NCBI GenBank assembly: GCA_040002995.1 | Contig: JBDUDK010000068.1 | Span: 1 to 15,308 of the forward strand | Direction of reading: 5' to 3' | From: JBDUDK01 sp040002995 | Lineage (GTDB): Bacteria > Actinomycetota > Acidimicrobiia > Acidimicrobiales > Ilumatobacteraceae | Length of the DNA stretch: 15,308 bases | Part shown: in pieces, positions 14,828-15,308 of the stretch | How the letters are laid out: each line of letters starts with the position of its first letter | How positions within the stretch are numbered: position 1 is the stretch's first letter | Made by a program: the position numbers and the translations under genes | Notes under the pieces: generated by a model | What the model was told of the DNA's origin: nothing | Seen by the model: the letters and a program-made list of their open reading frames with translations, nothing else | The model's database searches: none

Positions 14828-15114
14828 GGGTCAGAGACAAGAGCCGTTCGGGCTCCGGGCTACTCCTCGACGTGCGATGTTCGGCAAGCGTGTTATGGCG
14901 CGTCCCTGACCGGCACTTTGATGATGCTCGGCGACGACGGTTCGAGGTGCATGTCGCGGGACGTAGATATGTCTAGAGCATCGACCTCAAGTGCCAGGCC
15001 CCCGCGGTGTTGGCTCTTGCACCGGACCCTGCGGCAGCGGGCCCTCCATTCGTGCGACATGGAGCAAGCACGGCCAACCGTCCAGAGGCTTGCTCTGACA
15101 TCCCTTCGCCGGGG
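14828..15114. other. Gene-poor stretch
   Basis: No convincing gene is seen between 14828 and 15114. Short frames on both strands lack motifs. A small hairpin (GAGCC-GTTCG-GGCTC, 14841-14855) is present without a T-tract. The region follows the 3' end of the last minus-strand gene and may simply be intergenic. Confidence 0.4.
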
Positions 15115-15308
15115 TCAGCTTTCGACGAGGACCACAAGGGTGTCCTGGCGGACGCCGTCATATTTCATCGCTGCAGCACCTGCTTCGCTCTCCATGACTG
15201 CCTGGAAAGCATCCATGTCGGAAACGTCCATGCTCAGACCAACGCGCCCGGGATTCTCCGGGTCGACGAAGGTGCGAATATCACTCGCTACCGAGCCGAA
15301 CACCTCGG
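15115..15308 (-). CDS. Conserved hypothetical protein, 3' end only
   Basis: The last 64 or so codons of a minus-strand gene that runs off the window edge. The visible end includes VFGSVASDIRTFVDPENPG, then RVGLSMDVSDMDAFQAVME, SEAGAAAMKYDGV, and closes with TLVVLVES. This looks like a small single-domain protein of alpha/beta dimeric-barrel type (repeated strand plus DMDAF-type helix), a common conserved hypothetical in actinobacteria. The frame is still open at 15308, so the GTG at 15303 is probably internal rather than the true start. Function unknown. Confidence 0.75.
   Translation of the reverse strand, partial: EVFGSVASDIRTFVDPENPGRVGLSMDVSDMDAFQAVMESEAGAAAMKYDGVRQDTLVVLVES

Overview
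The window is GC-rich bacterial DNA with tightly packed genes, frequent GTG starts and overlapping or abutting ends. It probably comes from a high-GC actinobacterium. Supporting signs are an F420/deazaflavin-dependent oxidoreductase-type gene, remnants of an actinobacterial LuxR/TPR-type regulator, a large fused indolepyruvate:ferredoxin oxidoreductase and an ECF sigma factor. No rRNA, tRNA, CRISPR array or intact mobile element was found. The lineage is inferred from gene content only.

Left part (1-2580). An ECF sigma factor overlaps by 4 bp a four-helix membrane protein that may control it. Converging on this pair is a minus-strand unit of two genes: a MerB-like (organomercurial lyase family) protein followed by a stand-alone cyclic-nucleotide-binding-domain protein. 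The MerB-like gene is the main discovery. Read conventionally it breaks into two ORFs at an in-frame TGA. That TGA lies exactly where MerB has its second catalytic cysteine (Cys159 of the plasmid R831b enzyme). It is followed at once by a strong stem-loop with a GGUC apical loop, closely resembling the E. coli fdhF SECIS in position and loop. The best reading is one 219-residue selenoprotein with a Cys87/Asp90/Sec148 active site.

Middle part (2577-8836). A plus-strand run of three genes: a PEP-utilising-type protein that keeps the phospho-histidine swivel domain but has no ATP-grasp domain, a fused indolepyruvate ferredoxin oxidoreductase (thiamine diphosphate, Fe-S and gamma domains in one chain), and, 3 bp later, a zinc-free MDR/quinone-oxidoreductase-like enzyme. 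Spacing suggests one transcript at least for the last two.

Right part (8837-15308). A deazaflavin-dependent nitroreductase-family gene and an epoxide-hydrolase-like alpha/beta hydrolase are divergently arranged. They are followed by a decayed LuxR-family regulator with frameshifts, a nonsense codon and a large internal deletion. Next come two minus-strand genes for exported proteins (a small lipoprotein and a 628-residue PKD-domain protein), then a poorly coding stretch, and finally the 3' end of a conserved hypothetical gene cut by the window edge.
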